Source: Vishniacozyma victoriae (taxonomy: Eukaryota > Basidiomycota > Tremellomycetes > Tremellales > Bulleribasidiaceae). Taken from it: a DNA stretch of 64,000 nt. Position 1 is the stretch's first letter; every line of letters starts with the position of its first letter. This document shows, piece after piece, positions 1 through 9,933 of this stretch. The notes beneath the pieces are model-generated. The model was given only the letters and a program-made list of their open reading frames with translations, was not told the DNA's origin and did not search any database. The DNA is taken from contig JADPYG010000088.1 of assembly GCA_017654735.1 (NCBI GenBank), positions 1,364,001 through 1,428,000 of the forward strand. The letters are read 5' to 3'. The translations under genes and the position numbers were made by a program.

Positions 1-1191
1 CGGAGCATCCAGAACCTTGAAAGGTGATCTTGCAATCTGCCTAATCCCCTTCCTCGGACTCAAAAGAACCCTCTGACTCTCATTGCCAACCGGACTAAGA
101 TTATATTTCTCATGTCTCATATCGTCCAGATCCCCAACTCCCATAGCTCCATTCAGACCATTTGACAATGCTGATATGCGAACAGCTGAAGGTGAAGTGA
201 AATTCAATATCCGTTTCTTGGATGGTGTAGATGGTGAAGGAACTCCGTCCGATGGAGGTGGTGAGAAAGCCGATTTCCTCCCTGCGGAATTAGGTGGTGT
301 GATCCGCCTACTCTGACCTGACGTCAAGGCGACTTGTGATTGATGCGCTCGATAATGCGATGACGAGGGTCCAGCACCTGGAGCTCGACCATGTCCGGAT
401 ATAGGTGTTGTGGGTGCATGCATAGGTAAAAGGGGTAAGCTGGCGGCAGGTGATAGTTGGGCATCTTCCCTTCCTCGTTCGGCGGAACTGGCCATGGCTG
501 GAGGTGGGTAGTGATGGAGTGGTGTATGGCCTGCGGATGATACTGGGTGATTACCGGCTGGGAGGGGGATGTTGGTAGTATGAAATGTCATTGGCTTGCG
601 GAGCTGCGCGTGGCGAGATGGGGATGGCTGAGGTCGATGAGCCGAGGTAGGTGGGCGCGGACTTGTTCTTGCTGTGGGGAACATCTCTTCTCGAAGGACA
701 GATGTGAAGATCTGGTTCACTTCCTCTGTGACTGTTTAGCGTAGATCTACAGTACTAGACGGTCACTCACCTCGCCTGACGTCGACATCGGTGCCCTGGC
801 CATGATTGATCTTCCGTCCAGGAGTCATGCCTCCATTCCGCTCACCCTGCTCAGGCATCAGCTGGAACGCTGCATGTGCCGAGTTCCCGCGCGTGGGTAT
901 GAATCTACCTGTCAGCTACAGCGCAACGAGGGACATCCAGCTGACTGACCTATCGCCATAATCCCTTGCCTTCTTGCTCCGGGTCGTTGGACTGGCTGTA
1001 CGCGTAGGCATACTGATATCTCCAAATACGTCTTCCCCTTGCTTCGGAGTAGTCGGATGGCGTGGTGTGGATGTCGATGTCGAAGTAGAAGCACCCGGTG
1101 TCGTAGGATACAATAGTGTCGATGTATTGTTGTGTTGTTGTGAAGTAGAAGACTTGGCACGACGACTGAATTCAGTCTCGTATAATGCCAT
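1..1191 (-). CDS. CDH1: APC/C activator Cdh1/Fizzy-related, 5' part (runs off the left edge)
   Basis: This is the N-terminal half of a Cdc20/Cdh1-family WD40 adaptor, which recruits substrates to the anaphase-promoting complex in late mitosis and G1. Exon 1 is 1191-950 and exon 2 is 904 to about 769. Joining exons 1 and 2 creates a C-box, DRFIPTR, the APC/C-binding motif, which the intron splits. Another exon from about 729 runs to the edge and is rich in Ser/Pro, as expected for the Cdk-regulated N-terminus. At its end it reads LLSPRKGIRQIARSPFKVLDAP, and KVLDAP just before the first WD40 blade is a hallmark of Cdh1 rather than Cdc20. The WD40 propeller lies outside the window. The start Met at 1191 is the first in the open frame. 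Family identity is strong; Cdh1 over Cdc20 rests on the SPRK...KVLDAP context. Confidence 0.9.
905..949 (-). other. CDH1 intron 1 with tandem 3' splice sites
   Basis: The intron splits the C-box. Two acceptors lie 4 nt apart (CAG then GTAG). Only the distal one restores DRFIPTR; the proximal one puts a TAG stop next to the junction. Confidence 0.65.
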
Positions 1192-1660
1192 CTTGAACTA
1201 AGCCACTAGGGGTAGAACGGGATTCGGGAAGGGAGGGTCGTGTTGTGACCGGATAAGGACAGTACTTGTGAAACAGGCGAGATTGATTGATCGAGCTTAT
1301 TGTCCCGTTCGTCTCGTGTGTAATTCCTTTCGTTTCGGGTATAATGTTGTTTTGTTTGATTTGATTCTGATATTGATTGAAAGAGACTGAAATTTGATTA
1401 TACGGGGAGAATGTACATGGATTTACAAGGCAAATAGATAGAGAGAGTGTGGGGGGTAAATGGATGGTGGTATACAATGAAATGAATAAGGGAAGGGAAG
1501 TGTGCGACATAGTCTTTAGGATGACTGTTGACTCTTGACAGATGACGGAATCAAATTCAATTCCAGCTCACGGAAGGGCCAGCTCCTCCTTTACTCTCTC
1601 TCACCATCTATCTACCGTAACTTGTTTTCTACTATACTCATTCAAGCAAATTACTTCAAT
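1192..1660. promoter_or_regulatory. Divergent promoter region between CDH1 and YRA1
   Basis: About 470 bp separate the two start codons, so both 5' leaders and a shared promoter must lie here. Short overlapping ORFs on both strands look like chance. No specific factor site could be assigned. Confidence 0.5.
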
Positions 1661-2934
1661 ATGGATCTCGATAAACCCCTAGACGAAATGATCTCTTCCA
1701 AGAAGACTCAGAGACCCAACAATGGCGGCAACAACAACGCTGGCTCCAAACCACGTCAATCCAGGGAAAGACGCGATGCTCCATACGCTGTATGTCCATC
1801 TTACCTCTCATCCGGAAGCATTCTCATATGCAGCGCCCTTCACCAAAATCAACAGAAGATAAGTGGGTACATGATGCTTTCCCAGGACAGGGTAGGAGGG
1901 GAGGTGCCGCTCCAACTGGTCCTGCAAGACATATCGCAGATGTCGCTGGGACTGGTGCTGCTTTTACTGGTGTCTCGCCAAGGATCGAAGTTGTCGGATT
2001 ACATTATGAGGTTACACCTCAGGATTTGAAGGTGTGCTTTCTCTCTCAGTGAGATAGCATTGGTGGCTGACCAACGAGACAATCTTCTCTCAGGCTGGAA
2101 CACTAGTTCAAGGCCCAACTATCCGTGTAAGCGTCTAATTCAAGATCACTCCCTTTCGATTCGATTCGCCTGTCTCTACATGGTCAGAATAGTTTGATTA
2201 CCTGGGTGATGATCCCTTTTGGTCGTTGGCTTGACAGCCAAGGGGATATGACGAGACAGACTGAAAGAGGGAATGAATAAAGCTCATGCTGATGCTTTTC
2301 TTTCCCCTTCACCTAGTAAGCATATCTCGCCCTGGAGTCATCACGAGCTGACCACTTAGCCATATCTTCCACTCTACAGTACGATTTCTCCGGTAGATCA
2401 AAAGGTGAAGCTACAATGGAATTCGCTTCCTACCAGCAAGCAAAGATTGCAATCAATCAATTCGACGGTGCTATGACCAAAGGTACGCTTACCCTACCAG
2501 TTGCAAAGTAGCAGAGCTGATGAATAGGTCAAACAATCTCTATTCGACTACTTCCCCCCGTCATCCAGAGGGGCCCGGCTGGACGGCCTGGACCTCAAGG
2601 TGCAGGACAAGGTCCTTCAGGAAACTTGTTGGCTAGGATCTCGGGTGGGGTACCTACTACAAACGCTCCAAGAGGTGCATTCCGTGGTGGACGTGGTGGT
2701 CCACGTGGAGCGTGAGTCTATCATGAGTGATCAAGTGAAGCCGAGCTAACTGTCAGACCTCGAGGAAGAGGCGCTGCTGGTCCCGCTAGGGGAGGTAGGA
2801 GACCACCTGCCAGTGCTGGCGACCTCGACTCGGAATTGGACTCGTTCATGAAGCCCGATGCTGTAAGTCTCATAACTGCTGGGGTTACTTGTGCTAACAT
2901 TTGATAGAAGAGTGGAGACGTTGAGATGGCTTAA
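1661..2934 (+). CDS. YRA1: mRNA export adaptor of the Yra1/ALYREF family
   Basis: ALYREF-type adaptor coupling transcription and splicing to mRNA export through TREX and Mex67. Predicted exons are 1661-1789, 1834-2031, 2079-2126, 2380-2482, 2528-2711, 2757-2862 and 2908-2934, giving about 264 residues. The N-terminus (MDLDKPLDEMISSKK) matches the conserved UAP56-binding box. A single RRM spans about residues 90-170, with DLKTIFSQAGTLVQG and GRSKGEATMEF. An RGG-rich tract follows (RGGRGGPRGA...). The C-terminus ELDSFMKPD resembles the second conserved Yra1 box. The acceptor at 2078, not the AG at 2093, is chosen because it keeps the RRM helix intact. Intron 3 is unusually long (253 nt) for this genome. 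In Saccharomyces cerevisiae, YRA1 is autoregulated through a large intron, so this intron may be regulatory here (inference). Confidence 0.92.
2127..2379 (+). other. Long YRA1 intron 3 with a hairpin
   Basis: At 253 nt it is about five times the usual intron length here and interrupts the RRM. It contains a two-part stem, ATCCC/GGGAT outside and TTGGC/GCCAA inside with loop TTGACA (2212-2247), preceded by an exact GTGATGA at about 2206. Confidence 0.6.
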
Positions 2935-3272
2935 AAGTATTGTGCGATGAATCATGGGTGTACGGGAGAGAACGGAGAAGAGGATGGAGAATTTCTTGTC
3001 TTTGCCTACTGCTTCGGAATTCAATGCACTAAATGCTGAAGAGGACCATCTATATCATAGCATAGCCTACCAACAAAGAATTAGCCAACGCTCATCCCAC
3101 TGCATACCTTGATCTATATTACCGTTGATTTTGAACGTGACGTGCCTGACTTCGCGTCGCTCATGTTGAAAGTCAATTCAGTAATAGTGGTTGGTCTCTC
3201 ATTCTGTACACTTGTTCGAGATATCTCCCGCGTCTCTTTCCTTCCCCTCAATCCCTTCCAACTCTCTAGACC
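2935..3272 (+). promoter_or_regulatory. Intergenic region: YRA1 3' end and ORC4 promoter
   Basis: Between tandem genes. It holds the YRA1 3' UTR and a CT-rich stretch at about 3225-3270 that is probably the ORC4 leader. No further gene seen. Confidence 0.4.
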
Positions 3273-5775
3273 ATGGTCACCCGAACGGCAGATCCCGGCG
3301 ACTCGCCAGACCCACTCCTCCTCACCGACGAAGCCGAACACATATCAACCCCAAACGAGATCATCGCCGAACGTCCACCTCAACCATCTCCTCCAACAAA
3401 GAGACCACGAGCCAATACACGCACAGCACATCAATCGCCAGCATCGTCCCCCAGCCGTCCGACCCTTACACCCGCTAAGCCACACGCGCCATCAAGGATC
3501 CGTACCCCGTTATCGAGAGCGCCTGTTAATAAACCTACTCCTGGTCGAGGTGATCGAACACCTGGTAAAGCTGAGGTGGTCAGTACCCTTGGATCAAGCA
3601 TCAAGACCACCCTCCCCACGCCCTCTCGATCACGTGCTGCATCTACCGCTAAACCTCTTGCTTCCGCCAGGGGGAAGGGGAAAGAGAAAGAGGTACCCAT
3701 CCGGACACCAACGAAACGAAAGGTCGAGGATGTCTTTGATGATTCTCCCATCAATAGTCCCAACATCACTAGGGATGCTTTCTTAGCCAACGAGGCGCTG
3801 AAGAGGCAGAGAGAAGCTAGGAACTTCAAGTACAAAGGCGATGCGCATGCGCCCAGGCAGACTCGAAGTGGAAGGGTGGTGGGGGGAAGTAAGGATGAAG
3901 ATGGAGATGCGGATGTGGAGTATGGAGGAGGTCTCGAAACTCCAGACGCTGGCGTTGAGACTGCAGAGGATGAAGTAGTGGAAGAGGAAGAAGAGTTGGA
4001 GGATGATGGTCGTTATGGTCCTGTGTCCCTTGAAGAGACTACAACGCTTCACCCACTATCAGACATTGCTCGACAACACCTTACGGCAATCCTTTCGACC
4101 ATCACTTCTCAACAGGTATCATCTGATCCACCACCATTCCAGGACGAAGATAAGAATGAAGCATTACAGGGTTTACTCAAATTACTCCAAGGAACGGTGG
4201 ATCGGGGAGAGGGGAATAGTGCATTGGTCACTGGTCCAAGAGGGGTTGGGAAGACTAGGGTAGGCTCCACCCTTCTCCATTTCGATCAGAGCTGACCAGA
4301 AAGACCGTGGCTCGAGCTATCAAGCTACTTTCGACAGAGAGTGCAAAGACGGCACCTGTCGTCGTCAAGCTATCGGGTCATGTTCAGACAAACGACCGTC
4401 TAGCGATTCGGGAGATGGGCCGGCAGATCGCAGTGGCGGAGGGCGTCAAGCCAGTCGAGGAGGAGGGCAATGAGGAGGAAGCAGCAGAAGGTGATGCAGA
4501 GGTAAGCTAGCGAAAGAGATGTCACTCGAAGCTGACACCAAAGGAATACGCACCTACGACACTGCCGTCTCATCTACTGGCTCTCCTGACTGCTCCATCA
4601 CCCCGGGCTATCGTAATCATCATTGAGGAATTCGATCTATTCACAGAACACGCTCGGCAGGCCCTGCTATACTGCCTACGTAAGTAATTTATCTGCTTCA
4701 CCGAGGTAGCTGACAACCAGTCGATGTAGTTCAGAGTATCAAGACTGGTCCAGTAGAGACTACCGGCAGAGGAGTCGCTGTCATTGGAGTTACCTCCAGA
4801 GTCGTAAGCCGATCCCGTTATGTATGATGACAGCTGATCAGATAGGACACCCTGCTCTTACTCGAAAAGCGAGTCAAATCCCGATTCTCACATCGACAAT
4901 GGCGAATCACCTCTCCCCTCTCCCCTGAGTCGATCGGTTGGGCAGCTCTACTTCGTCAAGCGCTCATGCCCTGGTCGACCACGAAAGGAGGCAAGGATAG
5001 TAAAGAGGAGAAAAAGTGGAAGGGGGATTGGGAGTATGCCGTCGATGTCAGTCCACCAGTACATCCTAATCAAAGGCTGATGAGTAGACCTTGCTGGACC
5101 ATCCGAAAATCAAGAAGGCGCTCGATAGGCTTAGTGGTCTTACTACTGATGTTCGGAATCTCTATAAACCATTTGTAAGTTTTGTCGACCTGAGTTGGGG
5201 GGAAAGCTGAAGACAGGTCGTACCCCTCAGCGAAGTGCTTGGGCAGAAATTGGATTTCATGTCGATTCCCCAGTTGGCCGATAATGTTCTCGTCCAGATT
5301 GAAATGGCAGGATGGGGAACCAATTCTGCTAAACTGAAAGGTATGTTATCTCCTGATGGATGGGACTGACTGATAGGTCTACCGCACCCTGCTCTTGGTA
5401 TCCTTATCATTGCCAAACACCTCTACTATGCCGGGAGGGAAGAGTTCAATTTCGCTCAAGTTGAGGAAGAGTATCTTCGTTTCGCACGTACCAAGCTCGT
5501 TGGGATCGGAAAGACCCGCTGGCCACTAGGTCTGCTCAGAATGGTATGCTACTTCCGTTTATGCTTGGGCATGAGCTGATCAACAGTCATTCGATCACCT
5601 GATCCGGGTATCGCTCTTGACCTCCGCGTCCAACTCGACTGTCCAGCCTCGATTTGCTAAAGTCAGATGTACCCTCTCCCCGCACGAGATCGTAGCTTGG
5701 TTCAAGGGTGAAGGTGGTAATATGCTAGGTCCGGAGTTGACTACCTGGGGAAGGATTATGGGTGGACATGCCTGA
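3273..5775 (+). CDS. ORC4: Origin recognition complex subunit 4
   Basis: AAA+ subunit of ORC, which marks replication origins and loads MCM. Nine predicted exons (3273-4259, 4304-4501, 4544-4679, 4721-4803, 4846-5046, 5088-5174, 5217-5340, 5377-5543, 5587-5775) encode about 723 residues. Human ORC4 is about 440, so the first 300 residues are a fungal extension rich in Pro/Ser/Thr/Lys, with RPRANTRTA and several TP/SP sites. Walker A is GPRGVGKT (about 321-328). The Walker B segment reads IVIIIEEFDLF (about 418-428), where the usual Asp of the DEFDLF motif is Glu. Downstream VIGVTSRVDTLLLLEKRVKSRF is the sensor-1/arginine region typical of Orc4, and the C-terminal winged helix ends TTWGRIMGGHA. 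The mechanism of DNA binding cannot be told from this sequence. Confidence 0.93.
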
Positions 5776-5875
5776 TTCACCCTATTCTTGAGTTGCTTGT
5801 TGTATCCTTGCATCACTTGTAATCTATTCATTGCATTGCATCATCTGTCGCATATATGTCTCATCATGCAGTGAC

Positions 5876-6668
5876 CTACACGATCCCGTACTGCTCCCTG
5901 TAAACCTTCATAGCCTCGAGCTCTTTACCCATATCCCCCTGTCCCTCCATCCAAGTCATGATATCCCTCATCCTCAATACAGCCTCTACAGGAACATTAA
6001 ACTCCTCCTCGACTTCTTGAACGGTACTTTTCCCACTTTCTCCCTGACCCCTCTCCTCCCTGTCTACTAGTTGGACTATACCGACTAATTCTGCTTCGGG
6101 GTGTTGATGGATTATAGAGATTGCTTCTCGGATTGCTGTTCCCCTGGTCAAGACGTCGTCTAGAATGACGACTCGACCTTTCAAGGGTGCTCCAACCATT
6201 GATCCTCCTTCACCGTGCTTTCATTAGCTCCCCGCTCTCCTCGTTCTAGGTGAAAGAGAACGTACATCCTTCTTCTCCTTCCTGTTGTAGCAGTACCCCA
6301 TCTCAATCCCCTGTTCTCCAAGAGCCATACAAGTAATAGCAGCCAATGAAATCCCTTTATAAGCAGGTCCAAAGATTACATCGAATTTAGGAATTCGGGA
6401 TGATGTTAGGATTTTGGAGAATGCCTTGGAAGAAGTAAGGAGTAGGGAGGAAGTGTATAGTAGACCTGCATTGAAGAAATATGGTGATAGTCTATCATCA
6501 GCTATAAATGTCTACTTCATTATGAAGATGAGAAAGGGAGAGAGGAACTTACCGACCGGATTTCAAGGTGAATTCACCAAAGAGTAAAACACCATTTTTC
6601 AATGCTGCTTCGATGAATGCGACTTTCTCAGCATCGACTGCGGTGGTTGAGGATTTAGCTACGCTCAT
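5876..6668 (-). CDS. URA5: Orotate phosphoribosyltransferase
   Basis: Cytosolic enzyme of pyrimidine synthesis that converts orotate and PRPP to orotidine 5'-phosphate. Exons are 6668-6553, 6491-6266 and 6217-5876 (227 residues, the usual length). The PRPP-binding motif [13 protein letters not shown] lies at about 130-142, with both Asp intact. [16 protein letters not shown] is the conserved orotate-side segment and is formed across intron 1. [15 protein letters not shown] is the flexible catalytic loop, formed across intron 2. All expected catalytic residues are present, so the enzyme should be active. It converges with ORC4, with 100 bp between stops. Its mRNA leader carries a (CTT)n tract. 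Confidence 0.96.
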
Positions 6669-7069
6669 TGTTTGTTTATGATTTATGCATTAGAGGGAAA
6701 AGAAGAAGAAGAAGAAGAAGAAGAGAGAGTTGGATGAAAGTTGATTTTGAGGCACCTGACGGACATGTCCGCGTAGTACCGAGTCTATGCTCAAGCGGCT
6801 CTTGTCCAGTCCTAACCAAATGCTTGGACATCAAGTCGCCTTAATGTTATCAAGATAGGATCTAGCAAAGACGGCTTCGATATCTGCCACCGAGATCCAA
6901 ATCTCAACCAAATAATCCCAGTTGACAAAGGATGCCTTGAACGAGGGACACTCTCTACCGCTGAGAGAACAAAGGATGATAGATCTGATCGTATTTACAG
7001 TTGATGCATAAATTGACAAAGCACCACTCTCCATCAAACCGTACTGACCCCCTACATACAACAACATCG
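6669..7069. promoter_or_regulatory. Divergent promoter region between URA5 and the 7070 gene
   Basis: About 400 bp shared by two outward-facing genes. A GAA/AAG trinucleotide run at 6701-6726 lies just upstream of URA5. No other gene seen. Confidence 0.5.
6701..6726 (+). repeat. AAG trinucleotide microsatellite in the URA5 leader
   Basis: Eight or so GAA/AAG units, read as (CTT)n in the URA5 mRNA sense, about 35-60 nt upstream of its start codon. CT-rich leaders are common in fungal housekeeping genes. Confidence 0.8.
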
Positions 7070-8254
7070 ATGAACCTACCTAACGACCTAATCCCCTCAC
7101 TGCCCCTGGCGGGCGGGTTAATGTCCCATTCAGACCTGATGGGTCGTCCTCGACTTATCCCCTCTGGTTCTCGCCCTCCCATATCTCAAGCACAACCACA
7201 ATCTAGTTCATCCAATCAACGTAATACATCCACGTCTCTGGATGGCCACGGCCAATCGACTCAAAGCAGTATCGGATCTTCCAACTCCCTATCTAATCGA
7301 CTTCGACCCCGGCCAAGGCCCGGGCTAGGGTTGAGGAGGGTATCCTCCTTTTCGGGTTCACCGGCGAATCAAGCTGGGGTCGGAGCTACTGGAAATCATC
7401 TGCCTGCACATTCATTACCAGCTCGAACTCAGGGGAGACGGGGTAGTATTCTAGGTCCGGAACGACCTCCGGTTATAAGGCGTACTTCAAGTTATGGGTC
7501 ATCTGGTGTCGATTGGAACAAGGGTCGGATTTTACATTCTGGTTCTGGTCCAAGTATCGCGGATGTGAGAGTAGGAGGGTCAGGCAGGGGTCATCAGAGG
7601 ACAGCATCGGAATCGACGGGTAGTACAATCAAGCGACCTAGTTACACGATACCGAAGGATGGACATGATGCCCCAGCGATACCTGGGAAAGATGCCGTAC
7701 CGAAGTCAGATGGGACTATTCGACTGGGTCGACCAGACCAGGTTCCGGAGATTAGTCGATTGATCACTACCCTCCATTCTCTCACTCCGCCTGCTCGATC
7801 CCGGATCCACCCAACTCCGAATTCATCTTCCCTAAACCCCTCACTCCTCTTGATACCACTAGCCATAGTCCTAGAATCACTAGTGGTCGAACGTCAAATC
7901 CTGACTTCCCCCGATCAACCCCCAGACCTGCCCATTCTAAAGACAGGTCAGTCACTCCAATTGGACGAAGGCGAAGGAGAGATCGATTGGACGGTATTGA
8001 GGACATATACAAGGTGTATAGGTAGTACAATAGATCAGATATTACCTTTCATCCAAAATAGTCAGGATAGATTAGCGGTAGAAGATATGATTAGGAGTGT
8101 TAGGATGTTTGTTGGTAAGATCAAGAAAGTGTTTGCAGAGGTTGTACAAGGTTATGGAGATGGATATGGGTTTTTGAAGGGATGGTGGGATGATGGTGAT
8201 ATGAAGGGATGTGCTGGTGAGATAGGTAGATGGTGTGACCTCTTTGATGTATGA
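7070..8254 (+). CDS. Uncharacterised intronless protein, disordered N-half and helical C-half
   Basis: Not recognised. One uninterrupted frame of about 394 codons starting MNLPNDLIPSLPL. An upstream in-frame Met at 7001 exists, but 7070 fits better because the stretch between looks like leader. Residues 1-220 are low complexity, rich in Ser, Gly, Arg and Pro, with basic phospho-sites RRVSS, RRGS and RRTSS that fit protein kinase A consensus. The C-terminal 170 residues look folded and helical, with hydrophobic spacing through ISRLITTLHSLTPP, LLLIPLAIVLESLVVERQI and a Trp-rich end (GFLKGWWDDGDMKG, RWCDLFDV). No signal peptide or membrane segment. Lack of introns is unusual here. A signalling scaffold would fit, but that is speculation. 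Confidence 0.7.
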   Translation: MNLPNDLIPSLPLAGGLMSHSDLMGRPRLIPSGSRPPISQAQPQSSSSNQRNTSTSLDGHGQSTQSSIGSSNSLSNRLRPRPRPGLGLRRVSSFSGSPANQAGVGATGNHLPAHSLPARTQGRRGSILGPERPPVIRRTSSYGSSGVDWNKGRILHSGSGPSIADVRVGGSGRGHQRTASESTGSTIKRPSYTIPKDGHDAPAIPGKDAVPKSDGTIRLGRPDQVPEISRLITTLHSLTPPARSRIHPTPNSSSLNPSLLLIPLAIVLESLVVERQILTSPDQPPDLPILKTGQSLQLDEGEGEIDWTVLRTYTRCIGSTIDQILPFIQNSQDRLAVEDMIRSVRMFVGKIKKVFAEVVQGYGDGYGFLKGWWDDGDMKGCAGEIGRWCDLFDV

Positions 8255-8676
8255 TTGCAATGCCATGCTTCAGATAAATGAGGGCTGATGCATGGACAGA
8301 ACTACCGACGCGCGATACGGTATCATCGGCCATAAAATCGGACTTTGTGTTATACCCGATGGTGAGAAGTGCCACTCGCCCTCTGTCGGTGTTTTACCTC
8401 ATTTCTCCGGTCTGGCTGTGGGTGTGTCAAGGTAATGCGCGCAGACTATCTATTTCGTTAACCGTCAACAAGTAAGTCAATCCATAAAGCATAGGCAACC
8501 CATATCAGCATCAGTCTAGAGTGATAAGGAGCATAGGATAGAAGTATAAGGACAACAAGGACTTCAAGCAGCGGAGGAGGATCACATTAAAGGAGGCAAC
8601 AGGAGGATAGACTGGTGCTGGACGGACTTGCCTTGCTACTACCATACACACCTAGTGCAACCACTGATAACCTAGA
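8255..8676 (+). promoter_or_regulatory. RPS8 promoter and probable 5'-UTR intron (8473-8675)
   Basis: A strong donor, ACAA|GTAAGT, at 8473 and an acceptor AACCTAG at 8675, with CTGATAAC just before it, suggest a 203 nt intron ending one base before the RPS8 ATG. The promoter would then lie at 8255-8470. Inferred from splice consensus only. Confidence 0.5.
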
Positions 8677-9450
8677 ATGGGTATCGCAAGAGATTCGCGC
8701 CACAAGCGCTCCGCCTCGGGCGCTCGACGAGCACACTACCGAAAGAAGAGAAAGTTTGAGTTGGGTCGACAACCCGCCATGACCAAGCTCGCTCCCAAGA
8801 GGATTCACGAGGTCCGAACTCGAGGTGGAAACACCAAATACCGAGCTCTTCGACTCGACAGTGGAAACTTCGCCTGGGGTTCCGAGCACGTTACCAGGAA
8901 GACTAGGTTGTTACAGGTCGTACGTTTGGGATTTATGATGGAAATTTATGGAACTTTGAAAAACTGACATTATAGCGATACAACGCCTCCAACAACGAGC
9001 TTCTCCGAACTCAGACCCTTGTCAAGTCATGTATTGTTGACGTTGACGCTACCCCCTTCCGACAATGGTACGAGGCTCACGTAAGTCAAACCCTTTTTTT
9101 GACACATCGACACCGCTAACAAGTCAGTACGCCCAGCCCGTTACCCGAGGACTAAAGTCTACCGGTGACGAAGCCGCTGCCGACGTCAAGCAGTCCAGCC
9201 ACGTCAAGCGAATCCTAGAAGAGCGAAAGAAGGACGCCAAGGTTGACCCCCTCCTTGAGCAGCAGTTCAAGGCCGGTCGATTGTTGGCTGCCATCACCTC
9301 CCGACCAGGACAGAGTGGACGAGCGGACGGACACATCCTCGAGGGCAAGGAGTTGGACGTGAGTATTTCTGCTTCCTCGTCATGGGTCATGCTGACTCCT
9401 AGTTCTACCTCAGGAAGCTCCAGATCAAGAAGGCCAAGCACGCCGCTTAG
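8677..9450 (+). CDS. RPS8: 40S ribosomal protein S8 (eS8)
   Basis: Component of the small ribosomal subunit body. Exons 8677-8919, 8976-9080, 9128-9358 and 9403-9450 give 208 residues, the length of human eS8. The start [19 protein letters not shown] matches the invariant eS8 N-terminus, [17 protein letters not shown] follows intron 1, and [10 protein letters not shown] spans intron 2. The basic C-terminus ends QIKKAKHAA. Every splice junction keeps the family sequence intact. Codon use is strongly biased to C-ending codons, as expected of a highly expressed gene. Confidence 0.97.
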
Positions 9451-9933
9451 GTTGGATAGATACTTGTACCATGAGATGGATCCTTTATGATGCAGGCATT
9501 TTCCCGGATACCTTTGTGCTTGGACTGAATGATGTGGATACTACAACGACTTCTGCCGCACGGCTAATTTGTGTCGCTCACAACGAGGGGATGAGGATGC
9601 TTCTACGGGACTTAGGCTGGACATTAAGAGTGTCTGGTGATGCACACCACATGGGCACTGGTGTGCCCGCCATTGTGCTTGACGCCTGCGCCCAGGTGTA
9701 TCTCCCCAGTTCATGTCATGTTGGCGACGGGCAAGCTCTAAGTCGTCGACGAGGCCTCAGTCCCAGTCATGACTCCTCGTCTCGCTCAGATATCTGCCCT
9801 CACTCATGCTTAAGGTCAGCATATCGTGAAAAGCATATTCATGACCATTATAAACAGGCTACCAAAGGGAATTAAACTGTCCGTAAATCGTTGCGCGCAG
9901 GAGAGGCGAGAAAGGGCCCGGTGAAGTTGTGAA
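9451..9933. other. Convergent intergenic region with a two-state hairpin
   Basis: 483 bp between the RPS8 stop and the GPI-protein stop, long for a convergent gap here. An open frame on the plus strand (9471-9875) has no recognisable features. At 9642-9668, two stems exclude each other: GCACACCA/TGGTGTGC and GGGCAC/GTGCCC. It could be a 3' UTR element or an unannotated RNA. Confidence 0.4.

Noticed and set aside
2032..2093. Acceptor AG at 2093 for YRA1 intron 2
   Set aside because: Using it deletes five residues of the RRM; the AG at 2078 keeps DLKTIFSQAG intact.
5776..5875. Minus-strand ATGATGA between ORC4 and URA5
   Set aside because: No D box follows in the short convergent gap.
8920..8975. 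C/D-like boxes (ATGATGG and CTGA) in the first RPS8 coding intron
   Set aside because: Intron is only 56 nt, the C box is imperfect and the CTGA is the splicing branch site.
9471..9875. 134-codon plus-strand ORF after RPS8
   Set aside because: No recognisable domain, ordinary composition of random frame, and it lies in a 3' intergenic gap.
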